From Cryptomeria japonica (Eukaryota > Streptophyta > Pinopsida > Cupressales > Cupressaceae), in the NCBI RefSeq assembly GCF_030272615.1, contig NC_081409.1, positions 912,480,340 to 912,544,339 of the forward strand: a stretch of DNA of 64,000 bases, in the 5' to 3' direction. Positions 1 to 11,428 of this stretch are shown here, piece after piece. How positions within the stretch are numbered: position 1 is the first letter of the stretch; every line of letters begins with the position of its first letter. The position numbers and the translations under genes are program-made. Under the pieces are notes generated by a model. It worked only from the letters and a program-made list of their open reading frames with translations. It searched no databases and was not told the DNA's origin.

Positions 1-314
1 ATTATCAGAGAGATTATTCATTCTGGCAGTGATGAGTGGTGCTACTACTCGGGGGGAGTAGTCATCTTTGAGATTCAGAGGTTTATATTCTTGTTTTGAT
101 ATTTGTGTCATATTTTTGGCATTAATGTCAAAGGGGGAGAGATAGTGATGTGAAAGATAAATCCATAACCTTACAGAGATATCATTCATAGGGGAGAGTT
201 ACTGATATTCAGGAGATTGTTGGTTGTCTTCCACAGAGGGAGATTTGTTTGGTATTTATTGGTACTTAGATGTTTTTCACATCTAGTGTTGCCATCAATG
301 CCAAAGGGGGAGAT
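1..314 (+). mobile_element. 3' untranslated tail and polypurine tract of a Ty1/copia element
   Basis: This is non-coding 3' interior of a copia element whose body lies left of the window. It aligns by eye with 4128-4330 and 5260-5382: both share the stretch around 'gctactactc.ggggggagtagt', the run 'tttttcacatctagtgttgc' and the terminal 'ccaaagggggaga'. The last of these is a polypurine tract (303-313) directly before a TGTTGG LTR start at 315. The short open frames here match no retroelement protein. Confidence 0.7.
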
Positions 315-2956
315 TGTTGGCATTATGGATGAATTAATTATGTATTGCATTGATGTTTTGTCATTGATGTCAACACTAGCTGTTATGGTTGGTTACCGAC
401 AGATAGGTTTTGGTTACCGGTAGAAGATCTAGTGTTACTGGTAATAGAGACTATCTGTTGAACACTTTCGGCATGTTTGGATCAATGGAGTATGTTTGAT
501 TTCATGTGTTACATGTTCCTTGAGCATGTTTTGGTCAGTTGGAATTGACTTAGTAATCAGATGCTATCATACACTCTTGTAAACCCTTACCGATATTGGT
601 TTTACCGGAAGATCTTTCACTGAGGAATCTTGACATGATGCATAAGCGGTGTTAGTGTGACTTCTACATGGATTTCAGGATGTTGAAGATGTTCTTTGAT
701 CGTGCTTCAACTTCTTGAAGACATTGCTTTGGCGTGGTGGACCCAGAATAGGTCTGGTACCTATCTAGGTTATGGACCGGTATCATGATAACGTGTTCTC
801 TACATGTTACCAAGATGTTTCGAGTGATGGTATGATGAAAGAATAAGTATCTGGTCAACTACTGAGAGGGGGGGTGAATCAATAGATAGAAAAACTAATA
901 CAAACTTCACCAATATCAAAAATCATTCTCTCAAAGTAAACTTAGAACTAACAATGTAATACCTCTATCAAGATAAAAACTCATAAGATAAACCGGTTGA
1001 CTGTTATAACAAATTATCAGTAAACAAATTCTTCATTTCTCAATACTTCCGATTATCATGACTTATCAAAATAGTTAAGTAGTTAAGTAAATCAACCATG
1101 AAAACATAACCACAAAAACATTCACCATTTGATATAAATATTTTTGACGTGAAAACCAAAATAGGTAAAAACCATAGTGAGATGAGACTCACAAGATAAC
1201 TATCTGAACTCTTCTGAAGTTCACCCTGTTAGGAGCCTAGCCTGTTAAAGCTTTACAAAAATTCTCGTTAAGAATTGATCCTGTTAGGAATCACCCCGAT
1301 CAAGGGATTGACTACAAATGCCTTGTTAGAAGCAATACCCTATAAGGAGTAACCTCAGTAGAGGATTTGAAAATCCAAGCTAATGGATCACCTTGTTACA
1401 GAATTTGAATAACACCAAGCTTGTTAGAGCTTACCTGGTTAGGGGATTTCAATTTTGTTGTAATTATTAGAAAACAACAGGAGTTTGTTGATCTGTCTGA
1501 ATAGAACTACACTTGCTTGATTAGATCCATTTGATGCTCCTATCTTCCTTTACTCAAACTGCAGATACATCATCCGATTTGGCAACCACACACTCAATTG
1601 ATTTGCGCTCACTCTTTGCCAACTCATTAAACTAGACAACTTCATCGACCTTATAAACAACTCAATCATGTCGGTAACACAACAAAAACCTAATTCTCAT
1701 AGAGATTACAAACAAATTGGCTCAAGTATGACCGTTGGATTACATAGAAATCTTTGCACATCAATCAAGAAAACCTTGATCGCTTCTTGATCACCATTTC
1801 ATCAAACTTAGCAACTCATCATGCGCTTTGCATTAGATGCAATACATTTTCTCATTCCCTAGACAAAAACTGTTACAACAACTCACCAAAATATCTTGGA
1901 ATTGTCTTCATACAATAATCATGCGTGTCATAATCATTACCGCTCATCATCACATTATAAACCAATATAACCAATTCACAAAACTTAATTGGTTAGGGTT
2001 TATCAAAAACAACAGATAAGGTTTACATTAATAGATAAGGTTTACACTGGTTACATTAATCGATAAGGTTTACATCAGTTACCGGTTCACTCCACAATTT
2101 CTTCCTACCAGTTTCAATAACAATATTACAACAATATCATTACCGGTTAATTGACATCAATGACAACATAACATATCATTAATGAAATCTTCATGCAAAT
2201 GCCAACATCGGGATGTTCTATGGATTGCTTATTTTTGTTTTGGTCTTAAGCCGACATGACATATCATTGTAATATGGATTTATGTAATGATATTATTGAA
2301 ATATTTTTTAGGTGGCCGACCTAATTGGTTTATTCCTTAGGGTTCGTATAAAATGATGTAAGATCTCATTGTAGATCATAGGATGGGAATGAAAATATAT
2401 TCATGGTCTTGAAATGCAATATCATATGTGAAGGAGATTTGGTCGATCATAGGTGATCGAATTGGGATTAAAGAAGAGGTCAAACACCTCTGGTATTGAG
2501 CTTAACCAGTACTATAATCAAGCATGGTAGATGTTATCTCTGGCAGTTCATTACTCTTTATTGTTGTCCATTTATCTTGAGGTGGTTTTAACCTCTCTGT
2601 AGTTAGTGAGACTCTTTTGTAATGAGCAGTACGCTCTAGGCAGTATGCCTTCCTGCATGTACAGGCCCTTCATTGTATCACATACTTCCTACAGAAGTAT
2701 CATCTGACTGTGGGTAGGCTTCCCACAGTGGTTTTTCCCTTTCCATGTTTTCCACGTGCAAATCATGGCGTTATGTGGTATGGTTGCTTTGCATTGATTA
2801 TCTGTTTAGTTGTTAAGTTGTATTATTTACCGATATCTATTTATGCTTTATCGACATGTAATCTGGTTAAAGGTTATTAAGTGGATTAAATGATATAATT
2901 TGTTAACAACTGATCCACCACCCCCCCCTCTTAGTTTTTCATTGGTTATCCTAACA
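315..2956 (+). mobile_element. 3' LTR of a copia element, split by a nested reverse LTR
   Basis: The LTR starts TGTTGGCATT right after the polypurine tract and ends ...ATCCTAACA at 2956. It carries the family's TATA region (around 2346), a poly-C run and 'ctcttag' near the end. A reverse solo LTR occupies 825-2207. Without it the LTR is about 1.25 kb, close to the relatives at 5383-6562 and 61324-62583. Directly after 2956 comes copia integrase coding sequence, so this element inserted into another copia element. The 5' partner and left TSD are outside the window. Confidence 0.75.
825..2207 (-). mobile_element. Reverse-oriented solo copia LTR nested in the 315-2956 LTR
   Basis: On the plus strand it begins TGATGGTATGATG, then has the poly-G/'gtgaatca' block (the reverse complement of the usual LTR end) and ends ATGCCAACA, the reverse complement of a TGTTGGCAT start. 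The flanks are TCGAG (820-824) and TCGGG (2208-2212), a one-mismatch 5-bp TSD. The interrupted host LTR reads through correctly across the join when compared with 61790-61830. No interior coding sequence remains, so this is a solo LTR. The same LTR family occurs intact at 24753-26218. Confidence 0.75.
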
Positions 2957-3110
2957 TGATGAAGGGATATTTCTTGGTTATTCAATTGAAAGCAAAGTAT
3001 ATAGATGTTATAAATAAAGATTGCAGAGAATTGTGGAGAGTGTTAATGTAAAAGTGGATGAGTAGTACATAGGTCAAATCAGAACTTATGAGAGAGAATC
3101 AAAAGTGGAA
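2957..3110 (+). pseudogene. Copia integrase C-terminal remnant
   Basis: Translation from 2959 gives DEGIFLGYSIESK followed by Y-x-CYN, the conserved block after the copia integrase core. The frame soon hits stops and the linker to the reverse transcriptase is shortened. It begins exactly at the end of the 315-2956 LTR, so the upstream integrase, protease and gag of this older element lie beyond that insertion. Confidence 0.7.
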
Positions 3111-3224
3111 ATGATCTTAACTGATCTGGTAACACTTGTACTAGAACCGAATGTTGAACTAGTTACTTCGGCGGTATTAGAAAATTCAATAGTAACTGAA
3201 GATTAGAGCAGAGAAACTGAAAGT

Positions 3225-3575
3225 CATAAGACTCCTAGGTATGTAAGGTTGAATCATTCAGAAGATCAGATCATTAGGAGAAGGTTGGCAGCTGATGAGG
3301 TATGCTTAATTTTTCTAACTGAACTAGCATCAATAGTTGAAGCATGTAAGGATGAATGTTGGATGAAATCTATGGAAGAGGAATTAGATCATTTAGAAAA
3401 AAAAAACACATGGACTTTAGTTCATCGGTCAAAAAATAAGAATGTTATTGGAACTAAATGGGTTTTTAGGAATAAATTGAATGAAGATGGACAAGTTGTA
3501 AGGAACAAAGCTAGATTGGTATAGAAAGGATGCTCTCAGAAGGAAGAAATTGATTATGATGAATCCTTGCTCTGG
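3225..3575 (+). pseudogene. Copia reverse transcriptase N-terminal fragment
   Basis: The frame reads TPRYVRLNHSEDQII, then W-x-K-S-M-E-E-E-L, NTWTLV and NVIGTKWVFRNKLNEDG, the canonical start of the copia RT domain (RVT_2). It stops at the expected RARLV-x-KG step (TAG near 3522), resumes as KGCSQKEEIDYDES and then breaks off. The palm domain, including the catalytic YVDD box, is deleted between about 3575 and 3615. This is a dead copy of the same element as the integrase and RNase H remnants beside it. Confidence 0.8.
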
Positions 3576-3614
3576 TAGCTAGGGTTTTTAGGTATGGTTT
3601 ATGGTTTATGATGA

Positions 3615-4101
3615 CTCTACACTATGTGCATATACAGATGTAGATTTGGCTTGAGTTATAGGTGACCAGAAAAGCACATCCGGTAGAGTTTTCTTTCTTG
3701 GAAAGAAACTTGTTTCAAGGATCAAAAAGAAATAGTCATGCACTTCTTTATCTATTGTTGAAGTTGAGTATGTTGTTGCTGCTACTAGTTGTACACAAGT
3801 TCTATGGATGAAGCAAATGTTGAAGGACATAAGGGTAGATTGTAATGAACCGGTAGTTATTCACTGTGATAACTTTGTTGCTATTGACATATCAAATAAT
3901 CTGGTATTTCATTCTAAGACAAAGCACATATCAATCAAGTATAACCTTTTGAAGGAAAACGTGGAAGCAATTGAAGTCAGATTGGTTTATGTGAACACAA
4001 AAGACCAGATTGCAGATATCTTCACTAAACCTTTGCCCAAGGAATCATTTGAGTACTTCAGAGATAGATTGGGGTTCTCTGCCCCTCCAGTTGAAACTTA
4101 A
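3615..4101 (+). pseudogene. Copia RNase H fragment
   Basis: The translation gives YTDVDLA-stop-VIGDQKSTSG, FFLGKKLVSR, SLSIVEVEYVVAAT, CDN, FHSKTKHISIKYN and DQIADIFTKPLP, the ordered motifs of copia RNase H. It has TGA and TAG stops near the start (the TAG at 3733-3735 replaces an expected Gln codon). The last 97 codons (3808-4101) are open and end at the usual element terminus. The preceding RT core is missing. Non-functional. Confidence 0.85.
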
Positions 4102-5382
4102 GTGATGTTGATTGGCATCAGTCTGATATGCATTATCGGAACTATTATTCATTCTGGAATGATGAGTTGGTGCTACTACTCAGGGGGAGTAGTCAGTTGT
4201 GTGGTTCAGAGGATCTATGGTTTTTCTTTGATGTTTATGTCATATTTATAGAATTGATGTCAAAAGGGGAGAGATATACATGTGAAAAACAAAGCTTAAT
4301 AAAGATATCACTCAAAGGGGGAGGAACAAAATTTCAGATTGGTTGTATCCCACTTGGGGAGTTTGGTTTAGGTCTGTGGATGGTTAATTGGTATAGAGAT
4401 AATTGATTCATAATTTCATTATGTTTATGGTGAAAGTGGATAATAACATTGAAAAAATAAATGAATTCAACCACAAAACCCTAGCGTAACAATCAACAAA
4501 GATCCACCATAACATATGAAGATTACCTAAGACAATGCAAATCAAATGAAATCACAAAGATTATACCATCACATGTCCAATAGGGTTTGGATTTCCATTC
4601 TTCCTATCTCCATTGATCTTGCTTGATATATTTGCTCTCAGATTTTATGTGTGCACAAGAGCTCAACAAAGAATGGAAATGTGGTTGCAAGTAGGCTTGG
4701 TCGCGTATGAAATTTCAAAAACGTAGAGTAGTCGGGGGGTTAAATATCTGATTAGAATGATTAGTTGATTAGAATGATTGATTAGTTGATTAGGATTGTT
4801 GAATAGGTTGATAATGAAGGAAGTATCTCCTTATATAGAAGACACTATAAGAAATGGAGGGATAAGATTGAGAGGTGTAAAATATAAATGGTCGGCTAAG
4901 ATTAGAGGGTAGGTAGGGAAAATAAGAAAATAATAATAGGGTAGGTAGTGTATGAATTAAGAGATGAATGACATGTGTCATAGGTAGAAAAGGCTAATGA
5001 ATTAATTAAATAAATAAAGATTTATTTAATTAATAGAAGAAGTGGGATCAATTACATAAATAAAAGTATTTATTTAATTTAGGAAAAGGGGAATTTAAAT
5101 AAATAAATGTATTTATTTAAATGACAAAATAAGGCTAGAAGAGGGTAAATGAATTAATTAAATAAATAAAGTTTTTTTCAATTAATAGAAGAATTAGGTT
5201 AAAATAATTAAATAAATAAAATATTTATTTAATTAGACATGACAATTTTAGGTGTCTACACATTGATATATCATTTCTGGGAGATTGTTGGATGTTTTCC
5301 ATTGGGGGAGACTTGTTTGGCACCTCTTGGCAATTGGATGTTTTTCACATCTAGTGTTGCCATCAATTCCAAAGGGGGAGAT
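4102..5382 (+). mobile_element. Non-coding 3' interior and polypurine tract of the copia element, with a nested LTR
   Basis: The sequence downstream of RNase H is homologous to 1-314. It is interrupted at 4422-5260 by a reverse LTR and resumes at 5261, ending in the polypurine tract 'aaagggggaga' (5371-5381) directly before the LTR start at 5383. Open frames in it match nothing recognisable. Confidence 0.65.
4422..5260 (-). mobile_element. Reverse solo LTR, gypsy-like (TGTAGACACC start)
   Basis: Read on the minus strand it starts TGTAGACACCTAAAATTGTC at 5260. On the plus strand the other end is TGTTTATGG at 4422. The flanks CATTA (4417-4421) and CATTG (5261-5265) form a one-mismatch 5-bp TSD. 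The 839 bp contain repeated AT-rich blocks of the 'aattaaataaataaa' type (4990-5240) and no protein motifs. Assignment to gypsy rests only on the terminal sequence and is tentative. Confidence 0.6.
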
Positions 5383-6562
5383 TGTTGGCAATTTCGAGGA
5401 ATTGATTATGTGTTGCATTGATGTTTCTCATTGATGTCAACACTAGCTTGTTTGGTTGTCTATCGGGTTCCGATAGAGTGCTTGGATTGTGACGTCGATT
5501 TGGAGATCATCTCAGGTATTCTCCGGTATGTCCAAATTGGTGGAATTGGTTTGGTTCAGTCATTCATGTTGTTTAGATGCATGTCACATTCAATTGGTTC
5601 AGGATTTGGTGATCCAGAAGCTTTCATATGTTCTAGTAAACCTTTTGGTTACCGGTAAGGGTTTTACTGATAGAGCTTTGTTGAAGATCTTTTGATGGAT
5701 TTAATAAGTGGTGTTGGTGCGGCTTCTAGAAGTTTTTTGGGATGTTGATGGTTATCTTGTTCATGTTCCAGCTGTTTGGTGGTGTTGCATTTAGCACCGG
5801 ACCTAATGTTATTTTGTTAGGTTATGGACCAGTTTATGTAATGTGTTGGTGGATTCTCCCGATGCATTACCGATTGGATTTATTGTTCGGTTAATGTTGT
5901 TTCGGTCTTAGGTCGACTTGGATTATCATTGGTTTGTGGGTTTATGTAATGAATTTATTGTATTATCTTTTAGGTGGCTGACCTAATTGTTTAGGTCCCA
6001 GTTGGTATAAATATGATGTAAGATCTCTCAGATCATAGGATGGATGGTGATACGATTGTCTATGTGCAAATAATATTGTAATCATATGGAGAGGATTTGG
6101 TCAATCATAGGTGATCGAATTGGGTTTGTGTAAGAGGTTTAAGACCTCCAACATTGAGCTACACTGGAACTATACTCAGGCATAACAGATGCTATACTTG
6201 CAGTTCAATCTTATTTTCGGATTGTAATCAAAGTTTTATGTAGTCAGTGAGACTCCTTTTCTGATGAGAAGTGCACTTTAGGCTATTGGCCTTCCTGCAT
6301 GTGTAGACCCCTTATTGTAATATTTATTCATCTGATCAGTGGATAGATATTGTGGGTCTCCAATCCCACCGTGGTTTTTCCTCATTGAGGTTTAGCACGT
6401 ATAAATGTGTGGCGTTATGGTGTTCATATTTGTGGTTGGATTATTACTTATTGTTATCTTCTTTTATGTATACCAATTGTTAAGTTGTGTTAATAAGGTT
6501 TAAATTATTCATTTTGGCATAACACTGATTCACCCCCCTCTTAGTGTTCTTGGATCCCAACA
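5383..6562 (+). mobile_element. 3' LTR of the broken copia element
   Basis: It starts TGTTGGCAATTTC directly after the polypurine tract and ends CCCAACA at 6562 (1180 bp). It shares its layout with 315-2956 and 61324-62583: the 5' block 'ttgatgtcaacactag', a TATA-like 'ggtataaatatgatgtaag' near 6005, the 'gccttcctgca' block, and a poly-C run before 'ctcttagtgttc'. It belongs to the element whose integrase, RT and RNase H remnants lie at 2957-4101. Confidence 0.75.
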
Positions 6563-6639
6563 TATCCATATTTGTTATTTTATATTTGTTAAGTATGTTT
6601 GATGAAGTTTCATATTTCAGTGGAAGATTAAAGTTTGGT

Positions 6640-6713
6640 AAAAGTTTTTATATATGTGGGAATACTGATTCACCCCCCCCCCCTCTTAGTATTCTAGTCC
6701 TTTCAACCTAGTC
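6640..6713 (+). repeat. Terminal fragment of another copia LTR
   Basis: The stretch 'atactgattcacccc...ctcttagtattc' is the conserved poly-C/CTCTTAG end block of the copia LTRs in this window, here without a recognisable 5' part. It lies just outside the 5383-6562 LTR, so that element probably inserted into an older LTR. Confidence 0.45.
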
Positions 6714-7691
6714 AACATATATATTTGTGCAGAAGGGATTCCCTTCAGATGTAGAAGATGCTTCAAGAATGGGTATGTCGTGGCTAAATATGATTTAGAG
6801 AAAGTTAAAGTGAAGAAGCCCTCTTCGTGGTGGAAAGGTGCCTCTTCTCAATATTATACAATATTCAAGAGCTCTTCTCAGACGGTTGGGTAGGATCCTC
6901 CCATTAATGGCTCTAAAGTGCCTGTGGTAGATTCTATTAGATCTTCCCCCTTGGTCCCTATTGATAGTGTTGTCCCTTCAGTTGACGTTTCAAATGGTGT
7001 TCCTACGTTGATTCCTTTTGAGCCAACTAGTGGTTCTAATTTGTCTGTTGGAACTGCCCTTGCTATTGGATGTGATAGGATTCTTGTGGGTATGCCTATT
7101 GGTGTTGCCCCTTTGCTTGCTTTTGATTCTAATGCTTTTGCTAGAGTTGTCTCTCTGTCTGTCTCATCTTCCAAGGATGTGCCTGGCCCTGGCTCTGTTG
7201 GTCTTGTTGGCTTTTTGGGATCTGTTGATCTCTCCTTGGATGCTAGGTTTTATGTTTTGGACTCATTGGTTTGGCAAGTTGAAGGTGCTAAGGTTGAAGA
7301 AGGTCGGATTTCAGTTAAAAGAAAAAATTATAAAAGTTCTTTGCCTTCTTTTGATATGACCCTTAGATCCCAAAAGAAGGGATCCAAAGGGAAATCCTAA
7401 TGTTGGTTGGTTGCTCTAGGTTGGGGGTACCTATTGTTTGAACTGCTTGTATACTTTCCATGCATACGTTCTTATTTGTTAGGCAACTTTTCTTTCTGGA
7501 GGGGTCCGTCTGCTTTGATCCCCTTTCTTGGCTTTGGTCCATCTCATCTTTGTTCACCTTAGTTTTGTGGATAGTCCTGAATATTTTTAGTTATGGGTTT
7601 CAGGTCCTCCCTATTAAACCTGCTTTGTACAAGGTTTCAAGTCCCTTAAAAACCCATTTTTAACTTAATCAAAAACATATATATTTGTGCA
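6714..7691 (+). mobile_element. 5'-truncated ORF1-only LINE copy with an 18-bp TSD
   Basis: The insertion 6732-7673 is bounded by perfect 18-bp direct repeats AACATATATATTTGTGCA (6714-6731 and 7674-7691), a typical target-primed LINE duplication. The body begins inside the zinc-knuckle region of ORF1, runs through the ORF1 stop at 7400 and ends with about 270 bp of 3' sequence finishing in 'aatcaaaa'. No endonuclease or reverse transcriptase frame follows. The copy at 32540-34562 has the same 3' architecture, so loss of ORF2 predates both insertions. Confidence 0.85.
6732..7400 (+). pseudogene. LINE ORF1 C-terminal half (zinc knuckle plus Ser/Val-rich tail)
   Basis: The frame opens at the truncation point with EGIPFRCRRCFKNGYVVAKYD, a plant LINE ORF1 zinc knuckle (C-x2-C-x4-H/Y-type, with His replaced by Tyr). 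It continues through KKPSSWWKGASSQ to a TAG at 6891-6893 (expected CAG), and stays open to a basic C-terminus LPSFDMTLRSQKKGSKGKS. The C-terminus matches the second copy (ending at 34234) residue for residue. The stop codon overlaps an ATG (TAATG), the arrangement expected where ORF2 would have begun. The N-terminal DUF4283-like half is missing through 5' truncation. Confidence 0.8.
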
Positions 7692-8206
7692 TTGTAGAAT
7701 GGAAAAAATGCTTTCATGTACCTAGGTTCAAGTATGTTTATGGCTTATCTTTAGGGACCTAGTTTCACATGGGCTAACTTGTCAAATGAAAAAAGTGTTG
7801 TGGAACCACAAAAAGGGCTCACGTATGTCCACCTTAAGACCATTTTGAGAGCTTAGCCTTTATTTCATCTTTGAATGGTCAAGATTATCCCACATCAATT
7901 TTTCATAGTATAAGAGAGCGCCATTGGGAGGTAGGCTTGCGATATGGATAAGATTATCATTGATTAAATTTTTAGTAGCAAGGATTTTTGGGCTTTAATT
8001 AAACAGTCCTTGTGCCCCAAGAATAAGGTATGGAAGGTCCCAAATTTTTCAATAGATATGCAGGAAAGAGCCATGTGTTTCTTGTCAGTGATGTCTGTCA
8101 TAAAGTCAAGTAACAGGTTTATTAAAAATAAAGATTGTGAATTAAGTCTACCTTGACATCAAACTAATTGACCCCATTCTTAGCACATTATCATTTAACT
8201 GGTCAC
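7692..8206. other. Unassigned spacer
   Basis: About 515 bp between the LINE copy and the copia-LTR element. I see no coding frame, terminal repeats or familiar repeat motif. Its last five bases (GTCAC, 8202-8206) are the left TSD of the element that follows. Confidence 0.5.
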
Positions 8207-8970
8207 TGTTGACAAATGCACACTCCAATGAGAAATTATAGGTGATTGAAGTTATTGTCATTGATGGCAACCTTACAATCCTATGGCACCGGCAAGCTCT
8301 ACATTGGCATATTGTTCACCGACAGCGAAAAGATGTTCACCGACACCCTGGCTGACAAGATTTTGTATTTTGTATTTAATTGTAAAATCTTTTTGAAATC
8401 CAACAAGGCGAATTGTAATAAGGCTCATATATAAGTATGAGATCTTAGAGAACATTTGTAATGAGGAATATAAGAGATGGATAATATGTGTGAATATTAA
8501 GGCAGATTGTGGAATAAGGTTTATGATTGTTGCATGAGCTTAAACCGGTACTGAACCTGGCATAGTAGATGCTGATCCGAAGCAATACACGATATTGGAT
8601 TTACTTAATCCATTTTTGTAAGTCAGTGAGACTTCTCTTTTGTATTTAAGCAGTGAGCTTTAGGCAGTTGGCCTTCCTGCATGTGCAGGCCCCTATTGTA
8701 TCACTAATATTCACTTATTGGCCAGTGAGCGAATATTGTGGGTCACAAATCCCACTGAGGTTTTTCCCACACCGGGTTTCCTTGTTAAACATATTGTGTT
8801 ATGGTGTGCTTTCTATGTTGTGGTTATTGTTCTTATTTATTGCATTAATTCTTGTTTACCAGTATACTGTTTTGAGATGCAATTCATTTAATAAGTTAAG
8901 AAAATCCATTAACCGTCAAGATACTGATTCACCCCCCCCCCCCCTCTCAGTATCTTTGGGAATCCTAACA
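8207..8970 (+). repeat. 5' LTR of the copia-LTR element
   Basis: It starts TGTTGACAAATGC and ends GGAATCCTAACA, directly followed by the primer-binding site. It contains a TATA box at 8428-8434, the 'gccttcctgcatgtgcaggcccc' block and a poly-C run of about 12 before 'ctctcagtatc'. It pairs with 22020-22816, from which it differs by scattered substitutions and small indels, including extra 'caccagcaggcaccagcac' copies in the 3' LTR. Confidence 0.9.
8428..8434 (+). promoter_or_regulatory. LTR TATA box
   Basis: TATATAA lies in the middle of the 5' LTR, with the matching box in the 3' LTR near 22269. Its position fits a U3/R boundary about 30 bp downstream. Confidence 0.6.
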
Positions 8971-8972
8971 AT

Positions 8973-8984
8973 TGGTATCAGAGC
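8973..8984 (+). other. Primer-binding site (initiator tRNA-Met type)
   Basis: TGGTATCAGAGC begins two bases after the 5' LTR. This is the standard plant copia primer-binding site, complementary to the 3' end of initiator tRNA-Met. Confidence 0.9.
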
Positions 8985-9041
8985 CTGGTCCTCTATTTTC
9001 AAAAGCGTAACAACTTGAGGAAGATTCTGACACTGGTACAA

Positions 9042-10180
9042 ATGGATAATCTAAGAAAGCAACTAGAAACATCTCTTGCAGATTATGATGCAAAAAAGTT
9101 GAAAAATATGAAACTTGAAGATGATCTGAAGGCTGCATAGGAAATCATTCAAGGACTTCAAGAGAATCTTACTATTGCTAGGAACAAAAGAAGAGAACTT
9201 CATGAGAAGATACATAGTGATGATGATGAAAAAGAGACTCTTAATGATCTGGTAAGCAAACTGAAACAAGAGAATATGTCTTTAAGAAATGAAATGCAAG
9301 ACATGACCATGAGATTTTGTAAAGACACTGAAAATAGAAAGAAGAATGAAGATGATTTGGCTAGAAGAATCAATGATGATGCAAATGAAAATATAAGACT
9401 CAGTCATGAGAATGATATGTTAAAAACAAATATGATTCGCTTGGAACATGATAAAACTAAGCTCATGAGACAGAAGGATTTCTTGGAAAATGAGTTGGCT
9501 ACTGCAAATCAACACAAGGAGAAATTCAAGAAAATTTCAGAAGAACTTGACAACATGCTGAAAAATCAGAAACCTAATGGAGACACTAATGGACTTGGCT
9601 TTGAAGTTGGTGAAAGCTCCGACACTGCAAACAATCATGATCACAGCAAACCATAAGACAACCTAATGCTTATAAATTTAATGGAAAATGCTTTAACTGT
9701 AACAAGTATGGTCATAGAGAAAATCGGTGTAGATCTAGAAACTATCAGAACACCAATGCACCCACCGGTCAATGTTCTAAATGCAACAAACTTGGACATA
9801 ATTCAGAAAATTGCAGAATGAATGTAAGATGTTATGTTTGTGGAAGATTTGGACACTTATCTAATCAATGCAAAACACATACCGGCATAGGATATGAAAA
9901 AACTATTCAGAAAAACAATGTGACTTGTTATGCTTGTAACAAGATTAGACATATTGCAAAATTTTGTAGAAGTAAGGCATCACCGACAAATAACAAAGGA
10001 CCCAGTTTGAAAGGTAAAGAAAAGGTTGAAGAAGTAAAATAAGAATTTTCAAAACAATGGATCAGAAAATTAGATATGAGTGTTAATGAAGCTATTCCTT
10101 CACCGGTAGAATAGAGTATCACTCCACCAGTAGGAGATTCTTCATCTAGCTCAGAAATAATCCTTTTGGGGGTATGGCAA
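9042..10180 (+). pseudogene. ORF1: coiled-coil protein with four CCHC zinc knuckles
   Basis: The ATG at 9042 opens a charged, heptad-rich region of about 205 codons (rich in Lys, Glu, Leu and Asn), interrupted by one TAG (9138-9140). A one-base frame change near 9650 leads into four successive CCHC knuckles: CFNCNKYGHRENRC, CSKCNKLGHNSENC, CYVCGRFGHLSNQC and CYACNKIRHIAKFC. Further stops follow at 10040-10042 and 10112-10114. The position after the primer-binding site and the knuckles suggest a nucleic-acid-binding gag-like role. The usual copia gag (UBN2) motif with FDGTNY...W is absent, and the coiled coil takes its place. The downstream end is cut by the TR-GAG insertion at 10216. Confidence 0.75.
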
Positions 10181-10386
10181 AAAAATTGAAAAACATGCTA
10201 ATTTACCCTTGGTTGTGTAGCGTCCTAAAATTGCAACACTTGCAATTTCGACTGCATTTCGGTCTTCACGATGGCGACGCAACACGCAACCTGAATGGAG
10301 ACCCTGAAACTTGCTTACGACACTGAAAACTGCATTTTTCAAGCACCCTAGCCTGAACCTCCTTGCACCCTGCTGTCCCGGGAGGT

Positions 10387-10415
10387 GGGACCAGAGCGCC
10401 CAGCGCCCTGGTCCC
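10387..10415. promoter_or_regulatory. GC-rich dyad-symmetric element in U3
   Basis: The arms GGGACCAGAGCGC and GCGCCCTGGTCCC are reverse complements with one mismatch, around a 3-bp centre. The 3' LTR has this dyad followed by an extra 30-bp copy (around 16928-16990). Related dyads occur at 11005, 11809, 12429 and 17578. A protein-binding or hairpin role is inference. Confidence 0.5.
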
Positions 10416-10536
10416 TGGGTCCTATTTTGGGCCCGGTCTCCTAAGGGGCTCGGGTCTTTTTGTTTGCAATTTGGAAATTAACTTTCCTGGTCGGCCTAAG
10501 GTCGGGAAAATCAGTCTATCAGCCCTAAATGACAAG

Positions 10537-10544
10537 TATATAAA
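10537..10544 (+). promoter_or_regulatory. TR-GAG LTR TATA box
   Basis: TATATAAA follows 'tgacaag' and is duplicated at 17110-17117 in the 3' LTR. Transcription would start near 10570. The GC-rich palindrome lies about 120 bp upstream, inside U3. Confidence 0.7.
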
Positions 10545-11412
10545 CTACATTTTCCTCTTTCATTCGACATGATGGAAAAGGCGTGGAAACTATACTCAAA
10601 CATTCAAGAATTCAAGCATTCCTTCAAGCAATTAATCATTTCAAGTCTCCATTCAAGGCTAAGTGTTGCATTCAAGACAAGGATTCAACCATTGAAGAGG
10701 AGATCACATACTACATGCTACAACATACAACATACAACATCTAAACCTTCGCACATAAGGATACAAACATCCTTAGAACAAGGTATTAGTACTTGTTTTA
10801 TAGTCATTTACATTTACAGCTCTTGCTCATTTCTTGGTTAATTCCAAAACCGGGGTTTGACCTAAAGGCAAACCCCTAATCCCTAACCCCCCCAATCATC
10901 TTCGCTTTTCTGTGTGTAGGTTGCAGGTACGCGGTTGAAATTGAAGATCTGGAATCCTTGTGCAGAGACGAATAGATCCCCCTTCGTTTCGTGGATTTTT
11001 CGGAGGACCGTGGCGCCGGGCACCATCGTCCCAACAACTTTTGCTCAAATTTGCAGGACAGCGCTGTATCGACATTTTACTGCTAATTCCAAGTCCGCAG
11101 CTTCATCCTATAACCCGAACTCAGTTTATAAGATAATCTTTATGACTTTCTATGCATTCCTAGCTTAATTTCCTTAACAACATTCTTTACAAAAGAGGGT
11201 AGCCTTGCTTTCCTAACCCTTGAAATTCATTTAGCATCCAATCTTACATTGTGTGGGATTGGATCTTATGAGTTTCAACCCCTCTTTTGAATGTAAAGTC
11301 TCTCCCCTAAGTGAAAAACCATCGGATCCTAGCGAACCTCCCTTCTCTCTCCTCGGAGTCGGAAGAGGGGAGAGCAACTAGGGTTCGATCGCGATTTTTC
11401 CGCTTTACATTT

Positions 11413-11428
11413 TGGTGAACCCGACGTG
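11413..11428 (+). other. Probable primer-binding site of the TR-GAG
   Basis: TGGTGAACCCGACGTG lies three bases after the 5' LTR end and begins with the obligatory TGG. I could not assign the priming tRNA. Confidence 0.6.

Larger units (their letters stand above)
10216..11409 (+). repeat. 5' LTR of the TR-GAG element
   Basis: It begins TGTAGCGTCCTAAAATTG and ends CGCTTTACA (1194 bp). It contains a TATA box at 10537-10544, a GC-rich near-palindrome at 10387-10415 and a second dyad at 11005-11032. Short in-frame ORFs here, such as the Pro/Arg-rich one at 10363-10572, arise from these GC-rich repeats and are repeated in the other LTR, so I do not call them genes. Confidence 0.92.

Noticed and set aside
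4790-4981. Short minus-strand frame rich in Ser/Tyr/Leu
   Set aside because: Lies inside the reverse solo LTR 4422-5260 in repetitive AT-rich DNA, with no protein motif.
10363-10841. Small frames in the TR-GAG LTR, repeated at 16906-17414
   Set aside because: They occur identically in both LTRs, cross the TATA box and follow the GC palindromes. They are better explained as LTR sequence than genes.
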